In this document: positions 15,464 through 25,467 of the stretch, piece after piece | How the letters are laid out: every line of letters starts with the position of its first letter | Position numbering within the stretch: the stretch's first letter is position 1 | From: Arcobacter sp. | GTDB taxonomy: Bacteria; Campylobacterota; Campylobacteria; Campylobacterales; Arcobacteraceae | Assembly (NCBI GenBank): GCA_002869535.1 | Contig: PKUK01000008.1 | Coordinates: forward strand, 540,351-604,350 | Direction of reading: 5' to 3' | DNA length: 64,000 nt | Program-made: the position numbers and the translations under genes | The notes under the pieces: generated by a model | The model's database searches: none | Seen by the model: the letters and a program-made list of their open reading frames with translations, nothing else | What the model was told of the DNA's origin: nothing

Positions 15464-18433
15464 TTATTTTCGCAAGTATTTTAAGGCCGTAGCAATAATA
15501 TCATCATCATCTTTACTAGGACTTTTAATTGTCTCTTTTGTATCATCATTCTTGGTAAAAGTTACATTCATCTCATAACTTGATACTGTTTTTATCTCTT
15601 TTTGTAAAGCTAAGATTTTTATCATGATTAATTCTAAAAACTGTTTTGTTGGAGTATCTGGTTTTCCAAATCTATCTTCCATCTCTTCTTCTATTTCATA
15701 AACTGCTTCTTTTGATTTTGCTTTTCCTAGCCGTCTATAAAGTTCAAGTCTTACCCTATCTTCAACTATATAATCACTTGAAATAAATGCAGAAATCGCA
15801 AGTTTGATATCTACTATTTGGCTCTCTTCTTTTGATTCACCACTAAGAGTTGCTAAAGTATCTTCTAACATCTTAAGATATAGCCCATACCCTATTTGTT
15901 TGATATGTCCACTTTGAGCTTCACCGATGATATTTCCACCACCTCTTATCTCTAAATCTTGATGAGCAAGTGCTGTTCCACTTCCTAGATAAGAGTTAGA
16001 TTCTAAAGCTAATAATCTTTTGATTGCATCACTTGTTATTTTTTTCTTATCTTCAACTATAAAATAACAAAAACCTTCTTTGTGCCCTCTTCCAACTCTT
16101 CCTCTTAATTGATGTAAATCAGCTATTCCAAATCTATCCGCCCCATCTATTATCATAGAGTTTGCATTTGGTAGGTGAAGTCCTGATTCCACTATTGAAG
16201 TTGCTAATAAGATATCAAATTTTCCATCATTGAAATCTTCAATTAATTTTTCTGCTTTTACTTGAGAAATTTTAGAGTGAATCATCTCTATTTTTATATT
16301 TGGTATCAACTCTTGAATATCTGCTTTTTTAGCTTCCATTGAAACAATATTATTATGCACATAAAAGAGTTGCCCACCTCTTCTTTTTTCTCTTAATACT
16401 ATCTCTTTAATGAGTTTTTCATCAAACTCTTTTACATATGACCTTACACCTAATCTCTCAGTTGGTGGAGTTAGAAGAGAACTCATACCTTTTAGTTTTG
16501 ATAGGGCTAGATTTAGAGTTCTTGGAATTGGTGTTGCACTCATAGAGAAAATATGTACATCTTCTCTAAGCTCTTTTAACTTCTCTTTTTGTTTTACACC
16601 AAACTTATGCTCTTCATCAATGATTACCAAGGCTAAATCTTTTGTCTTAACCCCAAGTAGCGAGTGAGTTCCTACTACTAAATCTATATCTCCACTCTCT
16701 AGTGCTTTTTTAACATATGTTTTTTCTTTTGCAGTTGTTTTTCCATCAAGTTGAGCCATTTTGATGCCATATTCATCAAATCTTTTTTTCATACCATGAA
16801 AATGTTGAGAAGCTAGCAAAGTTGTAGGACATACAAAAAGTGCTTGATGCCCATCTAAAATAACAGCTAAAAGTGCATTCATTGCAACTTCTGTTTTTCC
16901 AAATCCCACATCTCCTGAAAGTAACCTATCCATTACTTTTCCACTTGATAAATCTTTAAATAGCTCTTTTACACTTCTATTTTGATCTTTTGTATAATCA
17001 AAGCCAGCACTACAAGCAAAATCATTTAATATCTTTTTATTACAATCTATTTTTATACCATTTACAAGCTCTCTTGCAGCTGCTAATTTTATAATATCAT
17101 TTGCTATGGCAAAAAGTCTATCTTTTACTTTATCTTTTAGTTTGGCAAAACTTCCCTTACCAAGTGTATCAACAACAGCATATGAACTTCCATCTGCAAC
17201 ATATCTATCTATTAAATCAATATTCTCTACTGGTATTAAAAGCTTGTCATCATTTGCATAAGCAACTATAACAAAGTCTCTTTTTGCTCCCATTACAACA
17301 ACAGGCTCTATACCTTTATATTGTCCAATACCGTGCTGTTCATGCACTACAAAATCATTTACAAGTAGTTCATCCAGGACTAGTTTGATTTTCTTTTTTC
17401 TTTTTTTCTTTATCTCTTTGTTAAGTGAAATGATTACCTCATCATCACTAACGAGATTTATAATATATGGTTCTAAAATATATTTTATATTTTTGTATGC
17501 TAAATCTAAATCAAAACTTTTTATCTTAGCTTCAGTTGTTGAAATGATTGTATGTTTTTTCTTATCATGGAAAGTTAAAAACTCTTTTATATTTGCAGGT
17601 TCTATTATTTGGTATTTTTTTGCTTTTGGTACTTTTGGAAGTGTTAAAAACTTCTCTTTATCTATTCTTTTTGCTTCAAAAATATATGCTTCTTCTAACT
17701 CATCAAGGGCATTGTAAGTAACATATGAATTAAACTTAGAGGGTAAATATTCTCCCAAATCATCCAAATACCAAAACCCAAGTGAATGAATATCTTTTAT
17801 AAAAGCATCACTCTCTACGCTTTCTAGTTCTTCATTGATTCTATCTATCTCTTCTTCATTTAAAGCTAAAAAGGCAGGTGTAATTGAAAAGACTTCTATC
17901 TCTTCTTTTGATGACTTCTGGTCTTCTATATCAAACTCTCTGATACTTTCAACTTCATTATCAAACAAACTTACTCTAAAACCTTTAACAGCTCCTAGGG
18001 GACAGATATCCAGAATATCCCCACGAAGTGAAACTTCACCTTCACTTGTAACAATATCAACAAAATAGTATCCCCAGTTATAAAGTTTTTCTTTTAGATT
18101 TTCTAAATCAATTGTTGAAGCAAACTCTATTTTAAAAGAGTCAAAGCACTTCTCAACAGGCATTTTATAAGAAGCAGTTCGTAAAGGAACTACAAGAACT
18201 TTATTCTCTTTTTTATAACTATAAAATTCATTTAAAGTTTTGGTTATATTTTGTAACTCTTCAGAAAAAGATAATAAATCATCCCCAAAGTTTGCTCTAA
18301 AATCAGCTAATACAAAAGGCTTTTTTTGATTGTAAGCCAATACATCATAAGCCTCTTGTGCCTCTTTATCATCACTTACAATTAATAATTTACAGTCATT
18401 TTTTTCTTTAAAAAACTCAAATAAGGAATTCAA
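15464..18433 (-). CDS. mfd: Transcription-repair coupling factor Mfd
   Basis: A 989-residue protein with Mfd architecture. The N-terminal UvrB-like module is followed by the RNA-polymerase-interacting domain (about 340-410, with LVLDELLVNDFVVHEQHGIGQYKGIEPVV). The RecG-like translocase motor has Walker A LLSGDVGFGKTEVAM, DEEH box IIDEEHKFGVKQKE, and SMSATPIPRTL. The helicase C-terminal part has TSIVESGLHLPNANSMII, DLHQLRGRVGRG and a TRCF C-terminal domain. The length fits epsilonproteobacterial Mfd, shorter than the E. coli protein. It removes stalled RNA polymerase at DNA lesions and recruits UvrA. The next gene upstream ends 3 bases before its start. Confidence 0.95.
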   Translation of the reverse strand: MNSLFEFFKEKNDCKLLIVSDDKEAQEAYDVLAYNQKKPFVLADFRANFGDDLLSFSEELQNITKTLNEFYSYKKENKVLVVPLRTASYKMPVEKCFDSFKIEFASTIDLENLKEKLYNWGYYFVDIVTSEGEVSLRGDILDICPLGAVKGFRVSLFDNEVESIREFDIEDQKSSKEEIEVFSITPAFLALNEEEIDRINEELESVESDAFIKDIHSLGFWYLDDLGEYLPSKFNSYVTYNALDELEEAYIFEAKRIDKEKFLTLPKVPKAKKYQIIEPANIKEFLTFHDKKKHTIISTTEAKIKSFDLDLAYKNIKYILEPYIINLVSDDEVIISLNKEIKKKRKKKIKLVLDELLVNDFVVHEQHGIGQYKGIEPVVVMGAKRDFVIVAYANDDKLLIPVENIDLIDRYVADGSSYAVVDTLGKGSFAKLKDKVKDRLFAIANDIIKLAAARELVNGIKIDCNKKILNDFACSAGFDYTKDQNRSVKELFKDLSSGKVMDRLLSGDVGFGKTEVAMNALLAVILDGHQALFVCPTTLLASQHFHGMKKRFDEYGIKMAQLDGKTTAKEKTYVKKALESGDIDLVVGTHSLLGVKTKDLALVIIDEEHKFGVKQKEKLKELREDVHIFSMSATPIPRTLNLALSKLKGMSSLLTPPTERLGVRSYVKEFDEKLIKEIVLREKRRGGQLFYVHNNIVSMEAKKADIQELIPNIKIEMIHSKISQVKAEKLIEDFNDGKFDILLATSIVESGLHLPNANSMIIDGADRFGIADLHQLRGRVGRGHKEGFCYFIVEDKKKITSDAIKRLLALESNSYLGSGTALAHQDLEIRGGGNIIGEAQSGHIKQIGYGLYLKMLEDTLATLSGESKEESQIVDIKLAISAFISSDYIVEDRVRLELYRRLGKAKSKEAVYEIEEEMEDRFGKPDTPTKQFLELIMIKILALQKEIKTVSSYEMNVTFTKNDDTKETIKSPSKDDDDIIATALKYLRK

Positions 18434-18435
18434 TA

Positions 18436-18732
18436 CTATTTAACCTCTTCAAAATCATTTGTAGTTTTGTCATAAGTGTATGGGGGATATGGTGTTTCAT
18501 TGAGTAAAAATACCATATTACAAGAGTCAAACTCTGTTTTTTGTAAACCTTTTTTAAACACTTCTAATATATAAGCTTTTGTAGAAAAAGTGGTAGTACT
18601 TGAACTTGCAGTGTATACGAACTCTTCTTGAGGTACTGTTTGAAACCCCTCTTTTATCAAATGTTTTTCAAAAAGCTCTTTATCTTTTAAATTTTCTACT
18701 TCTAATATAACTATTAACTCTATATTTTCCAA
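18436..18732 (-). CDS. Hypothetical protein, 98 residues
   Basis: A compact soluble protein of no recognised family. It opens with a beta-strand-like LIVILEVENL and has a Ser/Thr-rich centre (YTASSSTTTFSTKAYIL) and a Pro/Tyr-rich C-terminus (NETPYPPYTYDK). The alternating pattern hints at a small ferredoxin-like alpha/beta fold, which is only a guess. Three bases separate it from mfd, and eight from the DUF445 gene, so all three are probably one transcript. Confidence 0.7.
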   Translation of the reverse strand: MENIELIVILEVENLKDKELFEKHLIKEGFQTVPQEEFVYTASSSTTTFSTKAYILEVFKKGLQKTEFDSCNMVFLLNETPYPPYTYDKTTNDFEEVK

Positions 18733-18740
18733 CTCTTCTC

Positions 18741-19448
18741 CTAAAGTACAACTGTACTAATTAAACCAATAAGTCCACCAAAGACTCCACCCCAAACAAC
18801 TAGCCATCCTAGATGCTCTTTTATCATCTTTTGAACAATCTCTTTTACCATCTTAGGAGTTAACTCTTCAAGTCTACTATTTACTATAGAGCTTACCTTT
18901 TCAAAAATATCCTCACTAACACTTGAAGAACCTAGACTTTCATGAAGGGAAGCTTGAAAAGATTCATCTTTAGAAATAGTAACTATTGCACCTTTTAATT
19001 TTTCTACAAAGGGCTCTTTTAAAGGATTCAATGCAGCTTCTCCTCCAAACATTCCAAGCATACCACCAAATTGTGACTCTAATACAGCTTGTTTTAAAGA
19101 CTCAAATGCAGGTGTAAAATCTGTTTTTTCTAAAACTGGTGATAAATCAAAGTGTGATTTTTTTGAAGTTATTTCCTCTTCAAAAAACTTTTGAAGGTTC
19201 TCTTTTGTAAAAAATTGATCCATTATAAGTGAGTGAATCCCCTCTTTAAATTGAGAAAATCTATTTTCAACAACACCTGAACCATATAAAAAAGGCACCT
19301 TTTCAAAAAGCATATGTATTGCCAAGGCGTTAGTAATTGCCCCACTTAAAGCAAATAGCCCTACCATAAAAAGCATATCTTGTTTTAAAACAAAACCTAA
19401 AATAACTACCAATAAAGCTAGTAAATTTGTACCTAATGATTTGTTCAA
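18741..19448 (-). CDS. DUF445-family membrane protein
   Basis: A 235-residue protein with two membrane segments at the N-terminus (LLALLVVILGFVL and MVGLFALSGAITNALAIHMLF). The DUF445 signature is ITNALAIHMLFEKVPFLYGSGVVENRF. A long helical region with weak internal repeats follows, then a membrane segment near the C-terminus (LGWLVVWGGVFGGLIGLISTVVL). The family role is not established; members are inner-membrane proteins sometimes linked to envelope stress. It is first in the mfd transcript and diverges from the acyltransferase gene, with about 118 bases between them. Confidence 0.85.
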   Translation of the reverse strand: MNKSLGTNLLALLVVILGFVLKQDMLFMVGLFALSGAITNALAIHMLFEKVPFLYGSGVVENRFSQFKEGIHSLIMDQFFTKENLQKFFEEEITSKKSHFDLSPVLEKTDFTPAFESLKQAVLESQFGGMLGMFGGEAALNPLKEPFVEKLKGAIVTISKDESFQASLHESLGSSSVSEDIFEKVSSIVNSRLEELTPKMVKEIVQKMIKEHLGWLVVWGGVFGGLIGLISTVVL

Positions 19449-19566
19449 AAACTTCTCCTTAAATTTTTGTGGAGTTTACCATAATCTAACAAAGGAAAAA
19501 ATCAAAAAAAGAGTAACCATCATGTAATCATTTAAATATAAAATCACAAATAACAAAAGGATACAA

Positions 19567-21273
19567 ATGGTTGATGTAGAAAACGAAATAAAGAAAAAAT
19601 TTCCAAAGATAAATCTTGAATCATCTTTTATAAATAAGTCTTTAATTAAAATAGCAAAAAAAGTGGTGCATGAAGAGTCTATAAATGAATTCTTACAAGC
19701 AAATGCCCATAAAAAAGGTTTTGAGTTTGTGGATGCTGTTTTGGATAATTTTGATTTTGATTATACTGTTTCTAGTAATGATGTACAAAATATACCAAGC
19801 TCTGGAAAAGTTGTAATTATAGCAAACCACCCTTTGGGCGGATTAGATGCTTTATGTTTATTAAAACTTGTTGGGAAAGTGCGAAAAGATGTAAAAATAG
19901 TAGCCAATGATTTTTTAGCTGGAATTGAAGCACTTAGCTCTTTATTTGTGCCAATAGATAACTATAAAAAAAGACAGAGTAAAAAAGATATTAAAGCAAT
20001 CTACGATACTTTAAATAGTGGAGAAGCTATTATAATCTTCCCAGCAGGTGAAGTTAGTCGAGCAACACCAAAAGGTATAAAAGACCCTGCATGGAATAAA
20101 GGATTTTTAAACTTCGCCCAACACTGTAATGCACCAATACTTCCAATACTTGTAGATGGTAAAAACTCAAAACTCTTTTATACTATCTCTATACTAAATA
20201 AAACTTTTTCAACTCTACTTTTATCAAATGAGATGTTTAAGAAAAAATCTAAAAAAATAAGTATTAAAATTGGTCAAATTATTCCAAATGAAAATATTAT
20301 GCCAAAAGGTATCGATAAAAAATATCTTTTAACCCTTTATAAAAAGCACCTATATGCCCTAAGAAAAGGCAAAAGGTCATTCTTTGTAACACAAAGTGCA
20401 ATAGCCCATCCAGAGAGTAGACAAGAGATAATAAATGAATTAAAAAACTCAAAAGTTATTGGTGAAACTTCTGATGGCAAACTTATATATTTGTATAACT
20501 ATAGTGATGATTCAATTGTCTTAAAAGAACTAGGAAGATTAAGAGAACTCTCTTTTAGAAGCGTGGGAGAAGGGATAAATAAAAAAAGAGATACAGATAG
20601 GTATGATATTTATTATGAACACATAATTTTATGGGATAAAGATGCTTTAGAAATAGTAGGTTCATATAGAATAGGAAATGGTTAATTTATCAATAATAAC
20701 CTTGGTATTTCTGGGTTTTATTCAAGTACTCTATTTCAATATAAAGATGATTTTGTACCATATTTAAATGACTCCATTGAACTTGGACGAAGTTTTGTTC
20801 AACCAAAATATTGGGGAAGTCGTGCCTTAGATTATCTTTGGTATGGGATTGGTGCTTATTTAAAAGCAAATCCACAAATAAAATATATGTATGGTCCAGT
20901 ATCTATTTCTGCATCACTTCCTAAGATAGCAAAAGATATGCTTGTATTTTATTACTCTTTATATTATTCAAGTGATAAAAACTTATTAGACTCAAAACTT
21001 CCTTATCAATACTCTGTTGATGAAAAGTCTATAAAAGAGATGTTTTCTTGTGGAGATAAAAAAGAGGATTTCAAAAGATTAAAAACAGCTCTTTCTAATA
21101 TGGGAGTTGCTGTACCAACTCTATTTAAGCAATACTCAGAGTTATGTGAAGATGGTGGAGTTAACTTTCAAGGATTTAATATAGACCCTGATTTTTCAAA
21201 CTGCGTTGATGGTTTAATTGTTGTGGAAATTGATAAAATAAAAGATAAGCAAAAGTCTAGATACATAAAATAA
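19567..21273 (+). pseudogene. olsF: OlsF-like bifunctional acyltransferase interrupted by an in-frame TAA
   Basis: The N-terminal part is a PlsC-type O-acyltransferase with the HxxxxD motif in IANHPLGGLDALCLL and the PAGEVSR box. The C-terminal part is a GNAT-like OlsB domain (FYSSTLFQYKDDFVPYL, IELGRSFVQPKYWGSRALDYLW, YGPVSISASLPK). Such fusions make ornithine-type aminolipids or act as hemolysin-like acyltransferases. A TAA at 20683-20685 (after SYRIGNG) falls inside the GNAT domain. The frame then continues with no further stop for 196 codons, and GAA to TAA is the simplest origin. A good AAAGGA site precedes the ATG. A free O-acyltransferase half could still be made, but the N-acyltransferase would be lost. 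Confidence 0.8.
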
Positions 21274-21294
21274 GATACTAAAGTATCTTATTTT
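21267..21294. terminator. Bidirectional terminator between the olsF-like and kefB-like genes
   Basis: AAAATAAGATACT and AGTATCTTATTTT make a perfect 13-bp stem with a 2-base loop. A-rich and T-rich ends suit intrinsic termination in both directions. The hairpin contains the final TAA of the olsF-like frame and, on the other strand, the TAG at 21278-21280 that ends the extended kefB-like frame. Its position supports both longer frames as ancestral. Confidence 0.75.
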
Positions 21295-21406
21295 GTGAAA
21301 AGTCTATACTACAAACTCTAGTCTCTTCAACTAAAGCTTTTGCTACAACTTCATCATCTACAATGATATGTTCTAAATGTAAACCTTCTAAAAGTTTTTT
21401 ATCTTC

Positions 21407-22912
21407 TTATTTTGTAATTTTTACTATTGTTTTTGTATTTTTTGTCAAATCATTTATTGTTTCACATACAATTCTAATTTGTTCTTGATTATCAATTGCC
21501 ACAATTACGGCACAAGCTTTTTTTATGTTTACTGATTCTAAGATATGTTTTTGGGCAGCATTTCCAAAAATGATTGGTTCATTATCATTTTTCCCCATTT
21601 GATAAAATAAAATCTTATTTTCAATAATAATATAATCATTTCTCATATCTTTTAATTCACGTACAAGTTCTTGTCCCAAGTGTCCATATCCAAGAACTAT
21701 TACATGACCTTTTAAATCCTTATCAACAGCCAATGTAGCAGGAGTATCCATCACATCATCAGGAAGTAAAGAACTAGCTATTTTTGATAGATTTTTAAGT
21801 GCAATTGGAGTTAAAATCATAGATAAAACAATAGTTACAATCAATATTTGAGCATGGGTTGAGTTTATTAAGTTTCCACTTCTTGCTAACTCTAAGATTG
21901 CAAGTGAGAACTCTCCAATTTGAACTAATGAAAAAGCTGTTTTAAATGCAACTCTTTTTGTATCATCAATTCTAACTATCGCATAAATTATTAAGTATTT
22001 CAAAATCATTAAAATAGGAAGTAAAAGCAATATTGTAAATAGATGTTCATAAATCATAATAAAGTTTATTTGCATACCAACTGTTACAAAGAATACCCCA
22101 AGTAAAAGATTTCTAAATGGTATAAGGTCAGACTCTACTTGATGTTTAAATTTAGTCTCAGATATCATCATACCTGCAATAAAAGCCCCAAGTGAGTATG
22201 AAAACCCAAAATAATGAGCCATATAAGAAGCCCCAATCGCAATTAGTAATACAGAACCAACAAATAGTTCTTCTGAGTTTGTTTCACTTACATGGGTAAA
22301 AAATGGTTCAAGCAAATACTTTCCAGATAGATATAATATTCCTATTAAAATAACTGCAGCAACTGTTGTTTTAAAAATTATGAATAAAACACTATCTCCT
22401 GAGTTTGTTGTAAAAATTGATATCATTAACAATATTGGAATTACTGCAATATCTTGCATAATAAGAATTCCTAGAACTCTTTGTCCATGTCTTTTTTTAA
22501 TATCTCTATTTTCATTATAAGTTTTTAAAACAATTGCCGTAGAAGATAAAGACAAGGCAGCCCCTATTATCATGGACGTTTGAAAATCAAAATTTAAAAT
22601 ATAAAAAGAGATTAATACAACAATTAAAGTTGTAATTATTACTTGCAAACTTCCTGTTAAAAAAACTTCCCGTTTCATTCTAACTAGGGCATCAACAGAA
22701 AACTCTAATCCAATTGTAAACATTAAAAATACAATACCAAACTCTGCAATCTCTTTTAAGTTATGGTTGTTTACAACATCATGTAAACCAAATATATAAG
22801 CAATAATAGTACCTGTTACTATATATCCTATAATGGTGGGTAAATGAAATCTTTTTAGTATTAAATTAACAATAATTGCAATAAATATTGTTGCTACGAT
22901 AATTCCTAACAT
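21407..22912 (-). CDS. KefB-type monovalent cation:proton antiporter, C-terminally truncated by a TAA
   Basis: A 501-residue membrane protein with about 12 membrane segments in the CPA2 Na/H exchanger domain (LPTIIGYIVTGTIIAYIFGL, GIVFLMFTIGLEFS, ALSLSSTAIVLKT, GAFIAGMMISETKF). A cytosolic TrkA-N/RCK domain follows, starting HVIVLGYGHLGQELVREL. It is expected to exchange K+ or Na+ for H+. The TAA at 21409-21407 ends the RCK domain early. The same frame continues for 42 sensible codons (LLEGLHLEHIIVDDEVVAKAL) to a TAG inside the shared terminator. The start at 22912 was chosen for the AGGA site 7 bases upstream; an earlier ATG would overlap the helicase gene. Confidence 0.87.
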   Translation of the reverse strand: MLGIIVATIFIAIIVNLILKRFHLPTIIGYIVTGTIIAYIFGLHDVVNNHNLKEIAEFGIVFLMFTIGLEFSVDALVRMKREVFLTGSLQVIITTLIVVLISFYILNFDFQTSMIIGAALSLSSTAIVLKTYNENRDIKKRHGQRVLGILIMQDIAVIPILLMISIFTTNSGDSVLFIIFKTTVAAVILIGILYLSGKYLLEPFFTHVSETNSEELFVGSVLLIAIGASYMAHYFGFSYSLGAFIAGMMISETKFKHQVESDLIPFRNLLLGVFFVTVGMQINFIMIYEHLFTILLLLPILMILKYLIIYAIVRIDDTKRVAFKTAFSLVQIGEFSLAILELARSGNLINSTHAQILIVTIVLSMILTPIALKNLSKIASSLLPDDVMDTPATLAVDKDLKGHVIVLGYGHLGQELVRELKDMRNDYIIIENKILFYQMGKNDNEPIIFGNAAQKHILESVNIKKACAVIVAIDNQEQIRIVCETINDLTKNTKTIVKITK

Positions 22913-22919
22913 TTTTTTC

Positions 22920-25040
22920 CTAATATATTTTATAGTGCATCTGTTTATAGCCTTCAAGTCTCTTTTTAAAAGTTGAATTTAACATTGCATTTTTTGAGTC
23001 TAATAAATCTATGGCTAAACACTCTTGTCCATCACGGCCAACTCTTCCTAAATATTGAACAAGTCTTCCATAATATGAAATAGGTGTTACAAAAATAATT
23101 GTGTTTAAATGCGGGAAATCTATCCCCTCTCCAAAATATGAAGTTGTGGCAAGAATTAAATTACTAGATTCAATCTGTTCTAGATTTTCTTGCTGTTCTT
23201 TTTTGCCTAAACTTCCATGTATACTAACATATTTTAAATTATTTTTTATTAATAATTCTTCCAATATATTTATATGCTCTATTCTATCTGTTAAAACTAA
23301 AATTTTTCTGTTTATATACTCTTTTACTTCATTTATAATCAAATCATTTCTATGTTTATCTATTGTTATTTCATTGATTAATTGAGCATAATTATCTGCT
23401 TGACTTGTGAAATCTGTATTTACAACTTTTACTCTGTGAGTAATTGTTCTTTTCTTTTTGTATTCATATGAGATTTGACCTAGTTGTTGGAAAAGTATTG
23501 GCTCTAGTCCATCTTTTCTATTAGGTGTTGCACTTAAACCTAAAACATATTTACCACAAAACAGTTTTATGATTTGTTCAAAGGTAACAGCAGGAATATG
23601 ATGGCATTCATCAACTATTACAAATGAGTAGTTTTTGATAATTTCTGGCTTGTTTTTGAGACTTTGCATAGTAGCAATATCTAGTTTACCTGTTAGTTTG
23701 TTTTTACTTTTTCCTAAAAATCCTATCTCTTTTTTATTCATTCCAAAATAATCAACAAACCTTTGAATCCATTGGTCTAAAAGCATATTTTTATTTACAA
23801 CAATTAAAGTATTTACTTTTCTCTGCTCTATCATCTTTGCACCAATTAAAGTTTTACCAAATCCAGGAGGTGCTACACAAATTGAAAAATCTTTTTTAAG
23901 AACTTTAGAAATTGCTAAAATTTGCTCATCCCTTAATTCATATTTTATTAAAGGAAACTCCTCTTTTATAGAAACTCTTTTATCATCAATAGAGTAACTA
24001 ACTGCATTTTGTTTTAATATCTTTAAAACAAAACCTAAAACTCCCCGTGGAAGTTTTAAATACTCTTCGTCTTCTTCATAGTTTTTTATCTGTTTAGGGG
24101 TATTGTAAAGGGGCTTTCTCAAAGCTAATAAGGTTTTAATTTGGGGGTTATCAAAAACTGCTAGGTTTTTAAGTTCATTTAAAAATGTTTTTGATAAATT
24201 TTTTGAAGATATATATACATAATCAAAAATAGTAATATTTAGTGAAAAGTTGGGATACTCTACACTACTTTGTTTTTTACTCTCCCAGTTTTGTAATTTT
24301 CTCTGTTCATTTGATTTTGCTATATTTAATATTACGCTTTTAGCTATTTTTTTAATATTTGATAAAAAGCTCCATTGGTCTTCATATACATTTAAAGTTT
24401 TAGGGTCAAAGAAAACTGTTTTATTACTTTCTCTAAGTTTTAAATGTAAAGGCAGTTCAAGATATGTTCCAAAATTTGAACTGTTTACAAATTCGCTATT
24501 TGGATATATCTTTGCACTAATATTTGCGCTTTTGATTATATTTTGCAAAAACTCTTTTGCCTGTGCTGCAAAAATACTCTCTTCAAAAAAGAACCATACT
24601 AAAATATCATTATAAGAATCATACTGATAATTTGCAGAGATATTTAATCTATTTGTAATATTTTGTATTTTAGGTATATCATTTTTTGAGATTTTTAAAA
24701 CTGCATATTTACACTGATTTGTTATGGATATGGTATAAGTTGAAAGTTGAACTTTTCCCCTTAAATGTTGTTCAATATCATGATTTAAAAGAGGGAGATA
24801 ATCACTACCTTGAAAAGTTTTAGTAACTGGGAAATAAGACTCTTTTGTGGAGTCTTTACTAACCCATTTTTTTAAGTATACATCAGGACGAGATATAAAT
24901 AAAGAGTTAAATAATTGAATTTTCTCATCTTTACTTAACTCTTTTTTATTTAGCTCTTTTTCTAAAAGAGCTATCTCTTTATCAATATTTTCTCTATCTA
25001 GGTAAAGCTTATTTAATCTTTTCTGCACTTGGGTTTGCAT
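22920..25040 (-). CDS. SF2 helicase fused to a degenerate TOTE-type primase domain
   Basis: The protein starts with a coiled coil (about 1-60). Next comes a region patterned like the archaeo-eukaryotic primase domain of TOTE conflict proteins: SRPDVYLKKW, VWFFFEESIFAAQAKEFL, FGTYLELPLHL and VYEDQWSFLSNIKKI. The expected metal-binding acidic residues are replaced (AVLKISKN), so primase activity is doubtful. The C-terminal half is a complete SF2 helicase: Walker A APPGFGKTLIGAKM, DECHH box, LSATPNRKDG, ATTSYFGEGIDFP and QYLGRVGRDG. The ATG at 25040 limits overlap with bactofilin to 32 bases; an in-frame ATG at 25154 is the alternative. The role is unknown; repair or phage defence is possible. 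Confidence 0.8.
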   Translation of the reverse strand: MQTQVQKRLNKLYLDRENIDKEIALLEKELNKKELSKDEKIQLFNSLFISRPDVYLKKWVSKDSTKESYFPVTKTFQGSDYLPLLNHDIEQHLRGKVQLSTYTISITNQCKYAVLKISKNDIPKIQNITNRLNISANYQYDSYNDILVWFFFEESIFAAQAKEFLQNIIKSANISAKIYPNSEFVNSSNFGTYLELPLHLKLRESNKTVFFDPKTLNVYEDQWSFLSNIKKIAKSVILNIAKSNEQRKLQNWESKKQSSVEYPNFSLNITIFDYVYISSKNLSKTFLNELKNLAVFDNPQIKTLLALRKPLYNTPKQIKNYEEDEEYLKLPRGVLGFVLKILKQNAVSYSIDDKRVSIKEEFPLIKYELRDEQILAISKVLKKDFSICVAPPGFGKTLIGAKMIEQRKVNTLIVVNKNMLLDQWIQRFVDYFGMNKKEIGFLGKSKNKLTGKLDIATMQSLKNKPEIIKNYSFVIVDECHHIPAVTFEQIIKLFCGKYVLGLSATPNRKDGLEPILFQQLGQISYEYKKKRTITHRVKVVNTDFTSQADNYAQLINEITIDKHRNDLIINEVKEYINRKILVLTDRIEHINILEELLIKNNLKYVSIHGSLGKKEQQENLEQIESSNLILATTSYFGEGIDFPHLNTIIFVTPISYYGRLVQYLGRVGRDGQECLAIDLLDSKNAMLNSTFKKRLEGYKQMHYKIY

Positions 25041-25467
25041 GTGGGCTATCTTCTTGTTTAGTTGATACAAAACCGCCAATTCTATTTTCAATTTCGTTAT
25101 ATCTACTTTTAAGTTCAGAATTTTTTCTACTAACTCTTCCCTCAAATTTTGCATCTTCTTCGATAATTAAATCATTATAAGTAAAATCACCAATTACTTT
25201 TCCTGCTGATAAAACTTGCATAATATTACAATCAATTTTACCATCAAAAAAACCACTTATAACAACATGGTTAGCCTTCACATCACCGATCACTTCACCA
25301 GTTTTACCAATTGAAATTGCATCAGCTTCTAATATTACACCCTCAAACTTACCATCAATATGAACTGTACCTTGTGTTGAAATTCCACCAATGATACAAG
25401 TTCCTTTAGCAATTACAGTTGCCCCAGCTTGTGATGTTCCTTTATTAGTTTTACTAAATACTCCCAC
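25009..25467 (-). CDS. Bactofilin (CcmA-like)
   Basis: A 152-residue bactofilin. The beta-helical core (about 20-115) shows the repeating pattern GTVHIDGKFEGVILEADAI, GEVIGDVKANHVVISG and DGKIDCNIMQVLSAGKVIGDF. It forms cytoplasmic or membrane-attached filaments. In Helicobacter the bactofilin CcmA works with Csd peptidases to set helical cell shape, and here too it sits next to an M23 peptidase. The start is a GTG with GGAGAG upstream, which overlaps the end of the M23 gene by 55 bases. The 3' end overlaps the helicase gene. Confidence 0.9.
   Translation of the reverse strand: MGVFSKTNKGTSQAGATVIAKGTCIIGGISTQGTVHIDGKFEGVILEADAISIGKTGEVIGDVKANHVVISGFFDGKIDCNIMQVLSAGKVIGDFTYNDLIIEEDAKFEGRVSRKNSELKSRYNEIENRIGGFVSTKQEDSPHANPSAEKIK

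Noticed and set aside
25009-25154. Helicase start at the ATG at 25154
   Set aside because: It would overlap bactofilin by 146 bases. The added residues look like out-of-frame bactofilin sequence, so the ATG at 25040 is preferred.
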